DNA of 64,000 bases from Albidovulum inexpectatum. Its GTDB lineage: Bacteria > Pseudomonadota > Alphaproteobacteria > Rhodobacterales > Rhodobacteraceae. The stretch is taken from assembly GCF_002927635.1 (NCBI RefSeq), contig NZ_PRDS01000005.1, forward strand, positions 186,001-250,000. Direction: 5' to 3'. Each line of letters opens with the position of its first letter. Within the stretch, counting starts at the first letter, position 1. The notes under the pieces were generated by a model, which had not been told where the DNA came from, searched no databases, and saw nothing but the letters and a program-made list of their open reading frames with translations. Both the position numbers and the translations under genes were made by a program. This document shows, piece by piece, positions 15,978 through 25,051 of the stretch.

Positions 15978-16832
15978 TCAGCTTTTCAGCCAGCGAAAGA
16001 CGGCCGAGGCCAGCCAGCCCGCCGCGATCGCGATGACGATCGACAGAATGCCATAGGCCAGCGGCTGTTCGTTGGCCAGCCGGTACAGGTCGCGCTCCAG
16101 CCCCACCTTGCGTACCGCCAGAGTGGTCGATTGGCTGGAGACGACCTTGCGGTCGCGGGTCAGATACAGGGTCACGCGATAGGTCCCCTCGGTCAGGTTC
16201 GCGGGCAGGGTCACCGCCGTGTTGAACAGGGTCTGGTCCAGAAACCGGATCGTGTTCGGACGCAACTGGTATATCCCCGATCTTGTCCGCAGCCGGATCA
16301 GCGCATCCGTGAACGAAAGGGAATCCTGGATGTTCGATGGGGCACCGACGGATCTGATCTTGCGCGGGATCGAGATCTTGTGGCGCAGATCCTCGGTATC
16401 CGACAGGATCTGGTTCAAGGGCCCGGTTGTCGCGATCGCATAGAATGAGGGCGCAAGATCAATCTCGACCGCGTCGGTGTTGACCCAGATACCGGCGATA
16501 CGTTCCTTGCGCCGCACCGTCACGGGACGCGACGGGCCCTCGACCGTCACGATCACCGATAATGGAGAGTCGGTGCGTGCGGGACCATCGCGCTTGACAG
16601 CGCCGAAGACGATGATCTCGGTCCCGTCAAAGTCTGCCGTGATCGGCACCTGACGTTGGCTAAGATCCGCGACGATGCTTTCCCTGGGCGGTGCGGCCCG
16701 GGCAAATGTCAGGGCGGCAAGCAGAATGCCCGCGGTGACGATCAGGCCCACGAAATGCGGTACGATACCAGGGCCGGATCGTGTCGTGCCGGCAGGGTCC
16801 GATCGGTCGGAATACGGCACGCGAAGTTTCAT
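15978..16832 (-). CDS. TIGR02186-type alphaproteobacterial membrane-anchored protein
   Basis: A 284-residue protein with an N-terminal signal/anchor (VGLIVTAGILLAALTFARA), a large periplasmic beta-rich domain (from RESIVADLSQRQVPITADFDGTEIIVFGAV) and a C-terminal membrane helix (AYGILSIVIAIAAGWLASAVF) ending WLKS. This matches the Alph_Pro_TM/TIGR02186 family, found in alphaproteobacteria often next to TauE/SafE-type sulfur exporters; no such exporter is adjacent here. Function is unknown. Confidence 0.75.
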   Translation of the reverse strand: MKLRVPYSDRSDPAGTTRSGPGIVPHFVGLIVTAGILLAALTFARAAPPRESIVADLSQRQVPITADFDGTEIIVFGAVKRDGPARTDSPLSVIVTVEGPSRPVTVRRKERIAGIWVNTDAVEIDLAPSFYAIATTGPLNQILSDTEDLRHKISIPRKIRSVGAPSNIQDSLSFTDALIRLRTRSGIYQLRPNTIRFLDQTLFNTAVTLPANLTEGTYRVTLYLTRDRKVVSSQSTTLAVRKVGLERDLYRLANEQPLAYGILSIVIAIAAGWLASAVFRWLKS

Positions 16833-16914
16833 CGGCGGGAACCTGCCTTGCGGGAAGATCTTTGTCAGTCTTCCCGCAAGGACGGGGCGTTGTCAAATTG
16901 CTGGCGCGTAAGGC

Positions 16915-17883
16915 TCAGCGTTCCTTCACATAGGGCTCGCCACCCGCGCGCGGTGGAATGGCGCGACCGACAAAACCTGCCAGAACGATCACGGTCAGGA
17001 CATAGGGCAGGGCATCCAGCGCAGGCACGGGAACGTCGAAACCAAGCGTTCCACGGATCACGTCCGGCCGCAGCGCCAATGCCTGGAAGAACCCGAACAG
17101 GAAGGTCGCCATCAGCGCATGCCAGGGCCGCCACTTGGCGAAGATAAGTGCCGCAAGTGCGATATAGCCCCGCCCGGCTGTCATTTCCTTGCCAAAGCCG
17201 GTCTGCAGACCAGCGGCCAGATAGGCCCCCGCAAGACCGCACAGGATTCCGGTGATGATGACGGCGGTATAGCGCAGCCGGATGACCGAGACCCCGGCCG
17301 TGTCGACCGAGGCCGGGTTTTCGCCGACCGCGCGCAGGCGCAACCCGAAACGTGTACGGAACAGCACCCACCAGGTGACCGGCACGGCCAGAAGCGCCAC
17401 ATAGACCAATGCGCCATGGCCCGAGAGCACATCGGAATAAAGCGGGCCGATGATGGGAATATCTGCAAGCTGCGCCGCGAACGGCAGTTCGATCGGATTG
17501 AACCGTGCGTCGCCCGACAGCGGCGGTGTCCGGCCGCCCTGCCTGAACAGGGCCTGCGCAATCAGCACGGTGACACCCGAGGCCACGAAGTTCAGCGCCA
17601 CTCCCGAAATCAGCTGGTTGCCGCGGAAGGTGATCGAGGCCAGCCCGTGAACCAGCGCGAACAGAATCGAACCTCCGATCCCGGCAAGCATTCCCAGCCA
17701 GACTGAACCGGTCAGCGCCGCGACCGCGCCGGTGCACATCGCGGCCATCAGCATCTTGCCTTCTAGGCCGATGTCGAAGATGCCCGATCGTTCCGAATAA
17801 AGCCCCGCCAGACAGGCAAGCAGCAGGGGCGTAGCAAGCCGCATCGTGGAATCGAGAATCTGGACCAGTGTCGAGAAATCCAT
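16915..17883 (-). CDS. ABC importer permease (nucleoside/BMP class), second permease
   Basis: About 322 residues with eight or more hydrophobic segments, starting MDFSTLVQILDSTMRLATPLLLACLAGLYSERSGIFDIGLEGKML. The SERSGIFDIGLEGKML block and the later GENPASVDTAGVSV coupling helix are hallmarks of BPD_transp_2 permeases that work with BMP-type lipoproteins (NupQ/YufQ class). ATG 17883 overlaps the stop of the preceding permease (TGATG); a GTG one codon upstream is possible. It forms the inner-membrane channel with the 17883-18974 product. Confidence 0.88.
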   Translation of the reverse strand: MDFSTLVQILDSTMRLATPLLLACLAGLYSERSGIFDIGLEGKMLMAAMCTGAVAALTGSVWLGMLAGIGGSILFALVHGLASITFRGNQLISGVALNFVASGVTVLIAQALFRQGGRTPPLSGDARFNPIELPFAAQLADIPIIGPLYSDVLSGHGALVYVALLAVPVTWWVLFRTRFGLRLRAVGENPASVDTAGVSVIRLRYTAVIITGILCGLAGAYLAAGLQTGFGKEMTAGRGYIALAALIFAKWRPWHALMATFLFGFFQALALRPDVIRGTLGFDVPVPALDALPYVLTVIVLAGFVGRAIPPRAGGEPYVKER

Positions 17884-18974
17884 CACGCGGCCTCCAGCTT
17901 GCGAGCGCGGAAGAACGGGACCAGCATCATGCGAACCATGTAGTCAAGGGCGCCGGTAAAGAGGATCACCAGACCCTGAACGACAGTACGCAGCTCGATC
18001 GGGATCGTGGTCCAAAGCCCAAGCTCGGCCCCGCCCTGGAACAGGAACCCGAACAGCAAGGCCGCAAGGAAGACGCCAAAGGGATGGTTGCGCCCCATCA
18101 GCGCCACCGCGATGCCGATGAAGCCCGCGCCCTCGGTCGAGTTCTGCAGCAGGCGCTCGCTCTCTCCCATGACGTTGTTGATCGACATCAGGCCCGCCAG
18201 CGCACCCGAGATCAGCATCGCCAGCATCGTCACCCGAAAGGGCGAGATACCGGCATAAAGCGCCGCAGGTTCCGACCGCCCGAAGGCACGAATCTCATAG
18301 CCCAGGCGTGTGCGCCACAGCAGAACCCAGACCAGCCAGCAGGCGATGAGCGCGATGAACAGCGTCACATTCGCCGGAACCTGCTTGTCGAAGATCAGGT
18401 TCACCAGCGGTATTTCGTTCAGCTGGGGCAGGTGGGCGCCTTCGGGAAAGCGCGCGGTGGCCGGATCCATCTGCCCTGCGGGCTTCAGCACGCTGACCAG
18501 CAGATAGATGATCAGCGCAGCGGCGATATAGTTGAACATGATCGTCGTAATGACGATGTGGCTGCCGCGCCGTGCCTGCAGCCAGGCCGGAATGGCCGCC
18601 CAGGCCGCGCCGAACAGGGCCGCGCCCACCATCGCGGCCGGCAGGGCCAGCGTCCAGTGCGGCCAGGGAAAGGACAGGCAGACCAGCGCCACGCCAAGTC
18701 CGCCCAGCGTTGCCTGCCCCTCGCCGCCGATATTGAACAGCGATGCATGGAAGGCCACAGTTACCGCAAGCCCGGTGAACATGAAGCTTGTGGCGTAATA
18801 CAGCGTGTATCCCCAGGCATAGGGCGATCCAAGCGCGCCCACCACCATGGTGCGCAGAGCTTCCCACGGGCTTTGCCCGATGGCCAGGATGACCAGCGCC
18901 GAGATCACGCCAGCCAGCAGCAGCGAGATCAGAGGCACAAGGACCAGATCGGCCCAGCGAGGCAGGCGGGTCAT
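17883..18974 (-). CDS. ABC importer permease (nucleoside/BMP class), first permease
   Basis: A 363-residue polytopic protein with the family block ATSFMFTGLAVTVAFHASLFNIGGEGQATLGGLG and a cytoplasmic coupling segment AFGRSEPAALYAGIS. This matches the NupP/YufP class of BPD_transp_2 permeases. It overlaps the ATPase gene by 4 bases upstream and the second permease downstream, so the three are translationally linked. Confidence 0.88.
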   Translation of the reverse strand: MTRLPRWADLVLVPLISLLLAGVISALVILAIGQSPWEALRTMVVGALGSPYAWGYTLYYATSFMFTGLAVTVAFHASLFNIGGEGQATLGGLGVALVCLSFPWPHWTLALPAAMVGAALFGAAWAAIPAWLQARRGSHIVITTIMFNYIAAALIIYLLVSVLKPAGQMDPATARFPEGAHLPQLNEIPLVNLIFDKQVPANVTLFIALIACWLVWVLLWRTRLGYEIRAFGRSEPAALYAGISPFRVTMLAMLISGALAGLMSINNVMGESERLLQNSTEGAGFIGIAVALMGRNHPFGVFLAALLFGFLFQGGAELGLWTTIPIELRTVVQGLVILFTGALDYMVRMMLVPFFRARKLEAA

Positions 18975-20563
18975 CTTGCGTCCCCCTTGCCGTTTGCGAC
19001 CCCGGCCATCAGAAGACCCAGTTCGCGTTCGTCGGTTTGTTCGGGCAGGCGTTCGCCCATGATGCGGCCGTCGAACATGACGGCAATGCGGTCGGACAGG
19101 CTCATGATTTCGTCCAGTTCAACCGAGACAAGCAGCACTGCCTTGCCGGCATCGCGCAGCTCGACAATGCGTTTGTGAATGAATTCGATGGCGCCGATAT
19201 CGACGCCGCGCGTTGGCTGCCCCACCAGGAGCAGATCCGGATTGCGCTCGATCTCGCGCGCCAGGATGATCTTCTGCTGGTTGCCGCCCGAGAAGTTCTT
19301 GGCCTGCAGTGTCGGGATGGGTGGGCGAACGTCGAAGCGTTCCATCTTGCCCATCGTGTCGCGCAGGATCGCATCGTTGTCCATCAGCCACCGGTTCTTC
19401 TGATAGGCCGGATCGTGGTGATAGCCAAAGGCGACGTTCTCCCAGGCGGTAAAGTCCAGGATCATGCCCAGACGCTGCCGGTCTTCGGGGACATGCGCGA
19501 TACCGCGCGCCCTGCGCGACTGGCCATCGGAATGGCGCCCGGTCAGGTCCAGTTCCTCGCCATTCAGGCGGACGCGACCCTGACCCTTCATGATGCCACC
19601 CAGGACCGCCAGCAGCTCGGACTGGCCGTTGCCCGCGACGCCCGCAATGCCCAGGATTTCGCCCGCGCGTATCTGGAAAGATATCCCCTTCAGTCGTTCG
19701 ACCCCGTCGGCATCGGTCACGCGAAGGTCTTCGACCTCAAGCACGGTCGCTCCGGGCGAGGCTGGCGCCTTGGGAACGTTCAGCAGAACCTTGCGACCCA
19801 CCATCAGCTCGGCCAGCTGTTCGGGGCTGGTCTCGGCCGTGCGTACGGTGGCGGTCATCTCGCCGCGCCGCATGACGCTGACGGTGTCGGTGACCTCCAT
19901 GATTTCGCGCAGCTTGTGCGTGATCAGGATGATCGTCTTTCCCTGTTCCTTCAGGTTCTTGAGGATGCGGAACAGGTGATCGGCCTCGGCCGGGGTCAGA
20001 ACCCCCGTTGGCTCATCAAGGATCAGGATGTCGGCATGGCGATACAGCGCCTTGAGGATTTCGACCCTCTGCTGATGCCCGACGGACAGATCCTCGACCA
20101 CGGCATCGGGATCGACCTCCAGCTCGTATTCGCGGGCAAGTTCGTCAAGAACGCGCCGTGCCTTGGCCAGCGAGGGACGCAGCAGCGCGCCATCTTCGGC
20201 CCCAAGCACGATATTTTCCAGAACGGTAAAGTTCGGGACCAGCTTGAAATGCTGAAAGACCATGCCGATGCCTGCGCGGATCGCGTCCTGGCTGTCGTGG
20301 ATCTCGGTCTTCTTGCCATTGATGAAGATCTCGCCCGAGTCGGCGCGATAGAATCCATACAGGATGGACATCAGCGTGGACTTGCCCGCGCCGTTCTCGC
20401 CGATGATGCCGTGGATCGTGCCCGGCATCACGCGAATCGAGATATCCTTGTTCGCCTGAACGGTGCCGAACGCCTTGGAGATGCCCCGCAGCTCGATCGC
20501 TGGTGGAACATCCAAAGGGGCGGCGGTGTCCCGCCGCCCCATTTTCGTTTCAGGGCTCATCAT
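18971..20563 (-). CDS. ABC importer ATPase with two nucleotide-binding domains
   Basis: A 530-residue protein made of two ABC domains. The first has Walker A GENGAGKST and signature LSVGHQQR; the second has GVAGNGQSE in place of a full Walker A, with signature FSGGNQQK and LVGQPTRGVD. A degenerate second P-loop is typical of sugar/nucleoside importer ATPases (NupO, RbsA, MglA). It energises uptake with the two permeases. The start (two adjacent ATGs, 20563 and 20560) follows the BMP gene stop almost directly. Confidence 0.9.
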   Translation of the reverse strand: MMSPETKMGRRDTAAPLDVPPAIELRGISKAFGTVQANKDISIRVMPGTIHGIIGENGAGKSTLMSILYGFYRADSGEIFINGKKTEIHDSQDAIRAGIGMVFQHFKLVPNFTVLENIVLGAEDGALLRPSLAKARRVLDELAREYELEVDPDAVVEDLSVGHQQRVEILKALYRHADILILDEPTGVLTPAEADHLFRILKNLKEQGKTIILITHKLREIMEVTDTVSVMRRGEMTATVRTAETSPEQLAELMVGRKVLLNVPKAPASPGATVLEVEDLRVTDADGVERLKGISFQIRAGEILGIAGVAGNGQSELLAVLGGIMKGQGRVRLNGEELDLTGRHSDGQSRRARGIAHVPEDRQRLGMILDFTAWENVAFGYHHDPAYQKNRWLMDNDAILRDTMGKMERFDVRPPIPTLQAKNFSGGNQQKIILAREIERNPDLLLVGQPTRGVDIGAIEFIHKRIVELRDAGKAVLLVSVELDEIMSLSDRIAVMFDGRIMGERLPEQTDERELGLLMAGVANGKGDAR

Positions 20564-20564
20564 C

Positions 20565-21560
20565 TCAGAAGGTCAGGGCAGGGCAGGTCTCGTCGGCCAT
20601 GTAGTCATGGACCTTGATCTCGCCCGAAATGATCTTGGCCTTGGCCTCTTCGACGGCGGCCTTCATCTCGTCGGTGATCAGCGCGGCGTTGTTTTCGTCC
20701 AGCGCGTAATCGACGCCGCCCTTGGCCAGGTCCATCACTTCGATACCCGGCTCGATGTTTTCGCCGGCCTTGAAGGCTTCGTAGACGGCATTGTCCACGC
20801 GCTTGAGCATCGAGGTCAGAACCTTGCCCGGATGCAGGTAGTTCTGGTTGCTGTCGACGCCGATCGACAGGATGCCTTCGTCGGCTGCGGCCTGCAGAAC
20901 ACCGATGCCGGTGCCGCCAGCCGCGGCATAGATGACGTCAGCGCCCTGCGCCTTCTGGGCCTTGGCGATCTCGGCGCCCTTGACCGGATCGTTCCATGCC
21001 GCGGGCGTCGAGCCCGTCATGTTCACGATGATCTTGGCATCGGGATTGACGGCCTTGACGCCTTGGGCATAGCCGCAGGCGAACTTGCGGATCAGGGGAA
21101 TGTCCATGCCGCCGACGAAGCCGACCGTGCCGGTCTTCGATGCCTTGGCGGCCAGCACGCCGACCAGGTACGAGCCCTGCTCTTCGGTGAAGACGATCGA
21201 TTTGACGTTGGGCTGATCGACCACCATGTCGATGATCGCGAATTTCGTGTCCGGATAGTCCGGCGCGACCTTGTTCAGCACGTCGCCGAAGGCAAAGCCG
21301 GTCATGACCACCGGATTGGCGCCAGATTCGGCCAGTCGGCGCAGGGCCTGCTCGCGCTGGGCCTCGGACTGCATCTCCAGTTCCTTGTAGGTGCCGCCGG
21401 TTTCGGCTTTCCAGCGCTCGGCACCGTTATAGGCGGCCTCGTTGAAGGATTTGTCGAACTTCCCGCCCAGATCATAGATGATCGCCGGATCGGCAAGCGC
21501 CGCGCCCGCCGTAAGCGCCAGCGCCGCGGCTGCGCCGAGGAATTTGGTCATGAGGGTCAT
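20565..21560 (-). CDS. BMP-family substrate-binding protein of the ABC importer
   Basis: A 331-residue periplasmic binding protein. The signal peptide is MTLMTKFLGAAAALALTAGAALA, and the mature start DPAIIYDLGGKFDKSFNEAAYNGAERW is the classic BMP/PnrA motif with the ligand-contacting D-KSFNE. Later segments GFVGGMDIPLIRKFACGY and YAAAGGTGIGVLQAA complete the fold. There is no lipobox cysteine at the cleavage site, so it is a soluble periplasmic protein. PnrA-type proteins bind purine nucleosides, consistent with deoD elsewhere in the window. ATG 21560 is preceded by AGGGAGC. Confidence 0.9.
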   Translation of the reverse strand: MTLMTKFLGAAAALALTAGAALADPAIIYDLGGKFDKSFNEAAYNGAERWKAETGGTYKELEMQSEAQREQALRRLAESGANPVVMTGFAFGDVLNKVAPDYPDTKFAIIDMVVDQPNVKSIVFTEEQGSYLVGVLAAKASKTGTVGFVGGMDIPLIRKFACGYAQGVKAVNPDAKIIVNMTGSTPAAWNDPVKGAEIAKAQKAQGADVIYAAAGGTGIGVLQAAADEGILSIGVDSNQNYLHPGKVLTSMLKRVDNAVYEAFKAGENIEPGIEVMDLAKGGVDYALDENNAALITDEMKAAVEEAKAKIISGEIKVHDYMADETCPALTF

Positions 21561-21595
21561 GGAATGCTCCCTGTTTGGGTCACTGGTATCCGCAA

Positions 21596-21668
21596 GTGCG
21601 CCAGACCCGTCACGGTATCGGGCGCGTGCGGATTGGGAACGATTAGTGCGAAACCAGCCCGTCACGGT
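21596..21668 (-). repeat. Two direct repeats at the importer promoter
   Basis: Two copies of GTGCG...CCAG...CCCGTCACGGT lie at 21596-21617 and 21646-21668, about 50 bases apart (roughly five helical turns). The 11-base core CCCGTCACGGT is identical in both and is itself almost palindromic. One copy lies between the -35 and -10 of the proposed promoter, the other just downstream of the start point, as expected for a repressor that loops or blocks RNA polymerase. Confidence 0.5.
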
Positions 21669-21671
21669 CAA
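21642..21671 (-). promoter_or_regulatory. Candidate promoter of the BMP/ABC importer operon
   Basis: On the minus strand, TTGACC (plus 21666-21671) is followed after 18 bases by ACTAAT (plus 21642-21647), near-consensus sigma-70 elements. They lie about 80 bases before the BMP start, in the 160-base gap after rimI. The spacer contains one of the two direct repeats. Confidence 0.4.
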
Positions 21672-21720
21672 TAGCTATTTGCGCCTGCCCGCCTGCGGGG
21701 ACGCAACGTGCGGGCTTCGA

Positions 21721-22161
21721 TCAGTCCTGCCTTCTTAGGTTTCGTGCCATGACCAGAGCATCCACGGGGCTGCCATCGGGCCGGCGGTAGTACCCACGCC
21801 GACAGCCGGATTCAGCGAATTCGAAACGGCGATAGAGTGCGATCGCCGGAAGGTTGTCGGCCGCGACTTCCAGAAAGGCCGTCGCAGCCCCACGCCGACG
21901 GGCTTCGTCCAGGAAGGACCGCACCAGCGCCGCGCCGTGCCCCTGGCGCTGCCTTTCGGGGGCAACGGCAAGGGTCAGCAATTCGGCCTCGTCGGCGACC
22001 ACGCGCCCGACAAGCAGCCCGCCCAGCCCGGCGTCATCCTGACGGCTCAGGATGAACGCGCCCGGCTGCCCGAGAAACGCGGCAAATTCATCTGCCGACC
22101 ATGGCCGAGGAGTCGTGAAAACGGCCGCGTGCAGAGCGGCGAGCGCCCAGGCGTCCGTCAT
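21721..22161 (-). CDS. rimI: Ribosomal protein S18-alanine N-acetyltransferase
   Basis: A 146-residue GNAT acetyltransferase with the acetyl-CoA binding loop LAVAPERQRQGHGAALV and a C-terminal LPAIALYRRFEFAESGCRRGYYRRP, typical of RimI. It acetylates the N-terminus of S18 and possibly others. The start overlaps the tsaB stop by 4 bases, the usual tsaB-rimI pairing. Confidence 0.88.
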   Translation of the reverse strand: MTDAWALAALHAAVFTTPRPWSADEFAAFLGQPGAFILSRQDDAGLGGLLVGRVVADEAELLTLAVAPERQRQGHGAALVRSFLDEARRRGAATAFLEVAADNLPAIALYRRFEFAESGCRRGYYRRPDGSPVDALVMARNLRRQD

Positions 22162-22763
22162 GGCAGCAGGGGCGGCGCCACATCGCGCGCGGGCGCTGCG
22201 TCTGCCGGGCGCAGGTAGAGTGGCGCCGGACGGGGTGCCGTTTCGTGGGCACGCTCGGCCGCCAGACGCGCGATCTGCGCTGCGATCTCTTGGGGAGACA
22301 CGCGATCATGGCGCAGGATTGGCAGATCGGTCCTGTCAAGCTCGGACTCGGGCATGACGACGGGGGGCAGGGCCGATTGCGCGGTGAATTCCTGGACGCA
22401 AATCATGCCGCGCGGCGCGGGAACGACCGCCAGGCAGGCCATGGCCGGCGGGCGGATGGACTCGAAAGCCGACACGCCAATCGCGGGGATGCCGCGCGCA
22501 AGAGCCAGACCACGCGCCGCGGCCACGGCGATGCGAATACCGGTAAAATTGCCCGGTCCGATACCGACCCCGATCGCGTCCAGGGCGGACCAGTCCAGAC
22601 CCTGCCTGTCCAGCAATGCGCTCAGAAGCGGCATCAGCCGTTCGGCCTGGCCGCGCGCCATCGTCTCGACGCGCGCGTCGACGATCTGGCCGCGCACAAG
22701 CAATGCGGCCGCGCAATGCGCGGCCGATGTGTCGAATGCCAGGATCGTCGCTTCAGGCGGCAA
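22158..22763 (-). CDS. tsaB: tRNA threonylcarbamoyladenosine biosynthesis protein TsaB
   Basis: A 201-residue actin-like protein needed with TsaC, TsaD and TsaE to make t6A37 in ANN-decoding tRNAs. It opens with ILAFDTSAAHCAAAL and carries GIGPGNFTGIRIAVAAARGLA, the TsaB signature. The only plausible start is TTG 22763, inside the end of nfu (11-base overlap), with a GAGG stretch upstream; no ATG precedes the conserved N-terminus. The length is slightly short of the E. coli protein (231) but normal for alphaproteobacteria. Confidence 0.9.
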   Translation of the reverse strand: MPPEATILAFDTSAAHCAAALLVRGQIVDARVETMARGQAERLMPLLSALLDRQGLDWSALDAIGVGIGPGNFTGIRIAVAAARGLALARGIPAIGVSAFESIRPPAMACLAVVPAPRGMICVQEFTAQSALPPVVMPESELDRTDLPILRHDRVSPQEIAAQIARLAAERAHETAPRPAPLYLRPADAAPARDVAPPLLP

Positions 22764-23319
22764 CGGGACGAACCTCGATCACTTCGGGGATGTAATGGCG
22801 CAGCAGGTTCTCGATTCCCATCTTCAGCGTCAGGGTCGAGGACGGGCACCCTGCGCAGGCCCCCTGCATGTGCAGATACACGATACCGCGGTCGAATCCA
22901 TGGAACGTGATGTCACCGCCATCCTGCGCCACGGCCGGGCGCACGCGCGTATCCAGCAACTCCTTGATCTGGCGAATGATCTCGGCATCGGGGCCGGATT
23001 CGTCGGTCTGGACATGGCCGCTTTCGGCCTGGCCTTCGTCCATCACCGGCTGGCCGGACTGGAAATGCTCCATGATCGCGCCAAGGATCGCGGGCTTGAT
23101 GTGCTCCCACAGAACGTCATCGGACTTGGTCACGGTGACGAAGTCAGACCCCAGAAACACGGCCGTCACGCCGGGAACGGCGAAGATCCGCCTCGCCAGC
23201 GGCGATCTTGCGGCCGATTCGGCATCGGTGAAGTCCGCGGTTCCATTGCCCAGCACGCTTTGACCGGGAAGGAACTTCAGCGTGGCGGGGTTCGGCGTGG
23301 ATTCGGTTTGAATGAACAT
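22753..23319 (-). CDS. NifU-like Fe-S cluster carrier (Nfu)
   Basis: A 188-residue protein with an N-terminal Nfu_N domain (MFIQTESTPNPATLKFLPGQSVL, a strong family opening) and a C-terminal NifU domain with the cluster-binding CAGCPSS motif. It carries [4Fe-4S] clusters to apoproteins in the cytoplasm. It lies in a run of minus-strand genes between pcs and tsaB. Confidence 0.93.
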   Translation of the reverse strand: MFIQTESTPNPATLKFLPGQSVLGNGTADFTDAESAARSPLARRIFAVPGVTAVFLGSDFVTVTKSDDVLWEHIKPAILGAIMEHFQSGQPVMDEGQAESGHVQTDESGPDAEIIRQIKELLDTRVRPAVAQDGGDITFHGFDRGIVYLHMQGACAGCPSSTLTLKMGIENLLRHYIPEVIEVRPVAA

Positions 23320-23379
23320 GACAGGGCGCCTCCATCTGATCTGGATATGCGCCCCGCGGCCCGTCGCGTCAAGGACTGC

Positions 23380-24087
23380 TCAGGCCTGTTCGCGATCCGC
23401 GTCTGTCGGGAAGACCTGCTGGACGATCCCGACAAGCAGAAGATAGATCGAGCTGAGCGCCAGCCCCCAATGGGCAATGTCACCCGGCGCGAAATCGACC
23501 CAGGCCGCGCGCGCGGCAAACAACACCCAGGCGATGGCGATCGGCAAGGTCAGCCAGCGCCAGCGTTCGGTGCGCACGGGATGAACGAATTTCAGATTCG
23601 TGAACATGGATGCGGCCAAGGCCACGATGATTGCCGTCATGAGATAGAAATTCGGCTTAAGGGCAAACAGGACCAGCACGACCATGTTCCAGCAGGCCGG
23701 AAAGCCGGCAAAGGAATTGTCGCGCGTCTTCATGCGTGTATCGACGAAATAGATCGCGCTGGCATAGGTGATGACGATGATCGCCAGCCAGCCCGTCCAG
23801 CCCGGCAGCAGCCCCGATTGAAACAGCGCGAAGGCAGGAATGAAGACATAGGTCAGGTAGTCGATGATCAGGTCCAGAAGCACCTCGTCATAGGTCGGCC
23901 AGTTCACCTTGACGTGGTAGTGACGCGCCAGCGGGCCGTCGATCCCGTCGACGATCAGCGCCACGACAAGCCACAGGAACATCATGCTCCATTCCCCGTC
24001 CGCCGCGGCCAGCATTGCCAGCATCGACAGCACCGCACCAGTCGCGGTGAACAGGTGAACCAGCAGCGCCTTTGTCCGTGGCGTCAT
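23380..24087 (-). CDS. pcs: Phosphatidylcholine synthase
   Basis: A 235-residue polytopic CDP-alcohol phosphotransferase. The motif DGIDGPLARHYHVKVNWPTYDEVLLDLIID near residue 47 contains the Asp set of the family (DGxxxAR, then D-x3-D), and the VNWPTYDEVLLD wording is characteristic of bacterial Pcs, which joins choline to CDP-diacylglycerol at the inner membrane. Other segments (YFVDTRMKTRDNSFAGFPACWN) agree. Presence of Pcs implies phosphatidylcholine in the membrane and choline uptake. Confidence 0.92.
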   Translation of the reverse strand: MTPRTKALLVHLFTATGAVLSMLAMLAAADGEWSMMFLWLVVALIVDGIDGPLARHYHVKVNWPTYDEVLLDLIIDYLTYVFIPAFALFQSGLLPGWTGWLAIIVITYASAIYFVDTRMKTRDNSFAGFPACWNMVVLVLFALKPNFYLMTAIIVALAASMFTNLKFVHPVRTERWRWLTLPIAIAWVLFAARAAWVDFAPGDIAHWGLALSSIYLLLVGIVQQVFPTDADREQA

Positions 24088-24115
24088 GTCATGTCGTCCT
24101 TCACTGGTGCAATCT

Positions 24116-25045
24116 TCATGCGCGGGGATGGGCCTTCTGGTAAATCTCCATCAGGCGGGCAGTGTCAACCGAGGTATAGACCTGGGTGGTCGAGAGGGAG
24201 GCATGACCCAGGAGCTTCTGGATCGCCCGCAGGTCGCCCCCGGCGGCCAACAGATGGGTGGCAAAGCTGTGGCGCAGGGCATGGGGGGTGGCGCTTGCCG
24301 GAAGGCCCAGGCCGTGACGCACCTGCTCCATCGCGCGCGCAACAAGGCGCGGGTTCAAAGGCCCGCCGCGAGCGCCGCGAAAGATCGGCGCGGCGCGGTC
24401 GTCCGCGATGGGCCAGGGAGCCAGTTCGACGTAACGTTCGACAGCCTGCCGTGCGGCCGGAAGCAACGGCACGATCCGTTCCTTTCCGCCCTTGCCGCGG
24501 ATGCGCAGGCTGTCTTGCAGCGGCAGGTCCGCCCCGGTCAGGCCAAGCGCTTCGGAGATGCGCAGACCACAACCATACAGCAGCACCGCGACCGCAACAT
24601 CGCGCGCCCCGATCCAGTCGGCGCGCGATGTCTGTCCGATCTGTTCGACCACGGCGCGCGCCGCGTCGGGCGAAAGCGCGCGCGGCAGGCTGCGGCGATA
24701 TCTGGGTGCCCGGGCGGACAGGATCACCGTCAGGTCCAGGCCATCGCGCTCGGCCAGCCAGCGGGCAAAGGACTTGACCGCCGACAGGCGCCGCGCCAGC
24801 GTTCGGGCCGAAACGCCGCGCGCGCGTTCATGTGCCAGAAAGGCCCGCATGTCGGCCTGCGTGATGCTGGCCAGCGCACCCGGCCCGGGCGCGCCGCCCA
24901 GATGGGTTGCCAGAAAGACAAGGAAGTCGGATACGTCCGTCGAATAGGCCCGCAGCGTATGCGCCGACGCTGCATCCAGCGCGCCCAACCGCTCCAGCCA
25001 GTCCGACAGGGCCTCGCGCAGCGCAGGGTTGATGGCCAGCGTCAT
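24116..25045 (-). CDS. xerC: Tyrosine recombinase XerC
   Basis: A 309-residue site-specific recombinase. It has an N-terminal SAM-like core-binding domain (TLRAYSTDVSDFLVFLATHLGG) and a catalytic domain with the Arg in GCGLRISEALGL, H-x-x-R in HALRHSFATHLL, LGHASLSTTQVYT and the Tyr nucleophile. With XerD it resolves chromosome dimers at dif. It follows DUF484, the common partner, by six bases. Confidence 0.9.
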   Translation of the reverse strand: MTLAINPALREALSDWLERLGALDAASAHTLRAYSTDVSDFLVFLATHLGGAPGPGALASITQADMRAFLAHERARGVSARTLARRLSAVKSFARWLAERDGLDLTVILSARAPRYRRSLPRALSPDAARAVVEQIGQTSRADWIGARDVAVAVLLYGCGLRISEALGLTGADLPLQDSLRIRGKGGKERIVPLLPAARQAVERYVELAPWPIADDRAAPIFRGARGGPLNPRLVARAMEQVRHGLGLPASATPHALRHSFATHLLAAGGDLRAIQKLLGHASLSTTQVYTSVDTARLMEIYQKAHPRA

Positions 25046-25051
25046 GACGGC

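Noticed and set aside
15978-16832. Sulfur exporter partner call for the TIGR02186-type protein
   Set aside because: No TauE/SafE-like gene lies next to it, so I did not assign a pathway.
19037-20617. A 526-codon open frame antisense to the ABC ATPase gene
   Set aside because: Coding signals, overlaps and conserved ATPase motifs are on the minus strand; this is a GC-codon shadow.
16915-21560. Sugar ABC importer
   Set aside because: The permeases fit the same broad class, but the binding protein is of the BMP/PnrA type with DxxKSFNE, which fits nucleosides better than ribose.
22354-24777. An 807-codon open frame on the plus strand
   Set aside because: It runs antisense to tsaB, nfu, pcs and xerC, which all have clear family motifs. 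Its sequence is Arg/Pro/Gln-rich and shows no domain.
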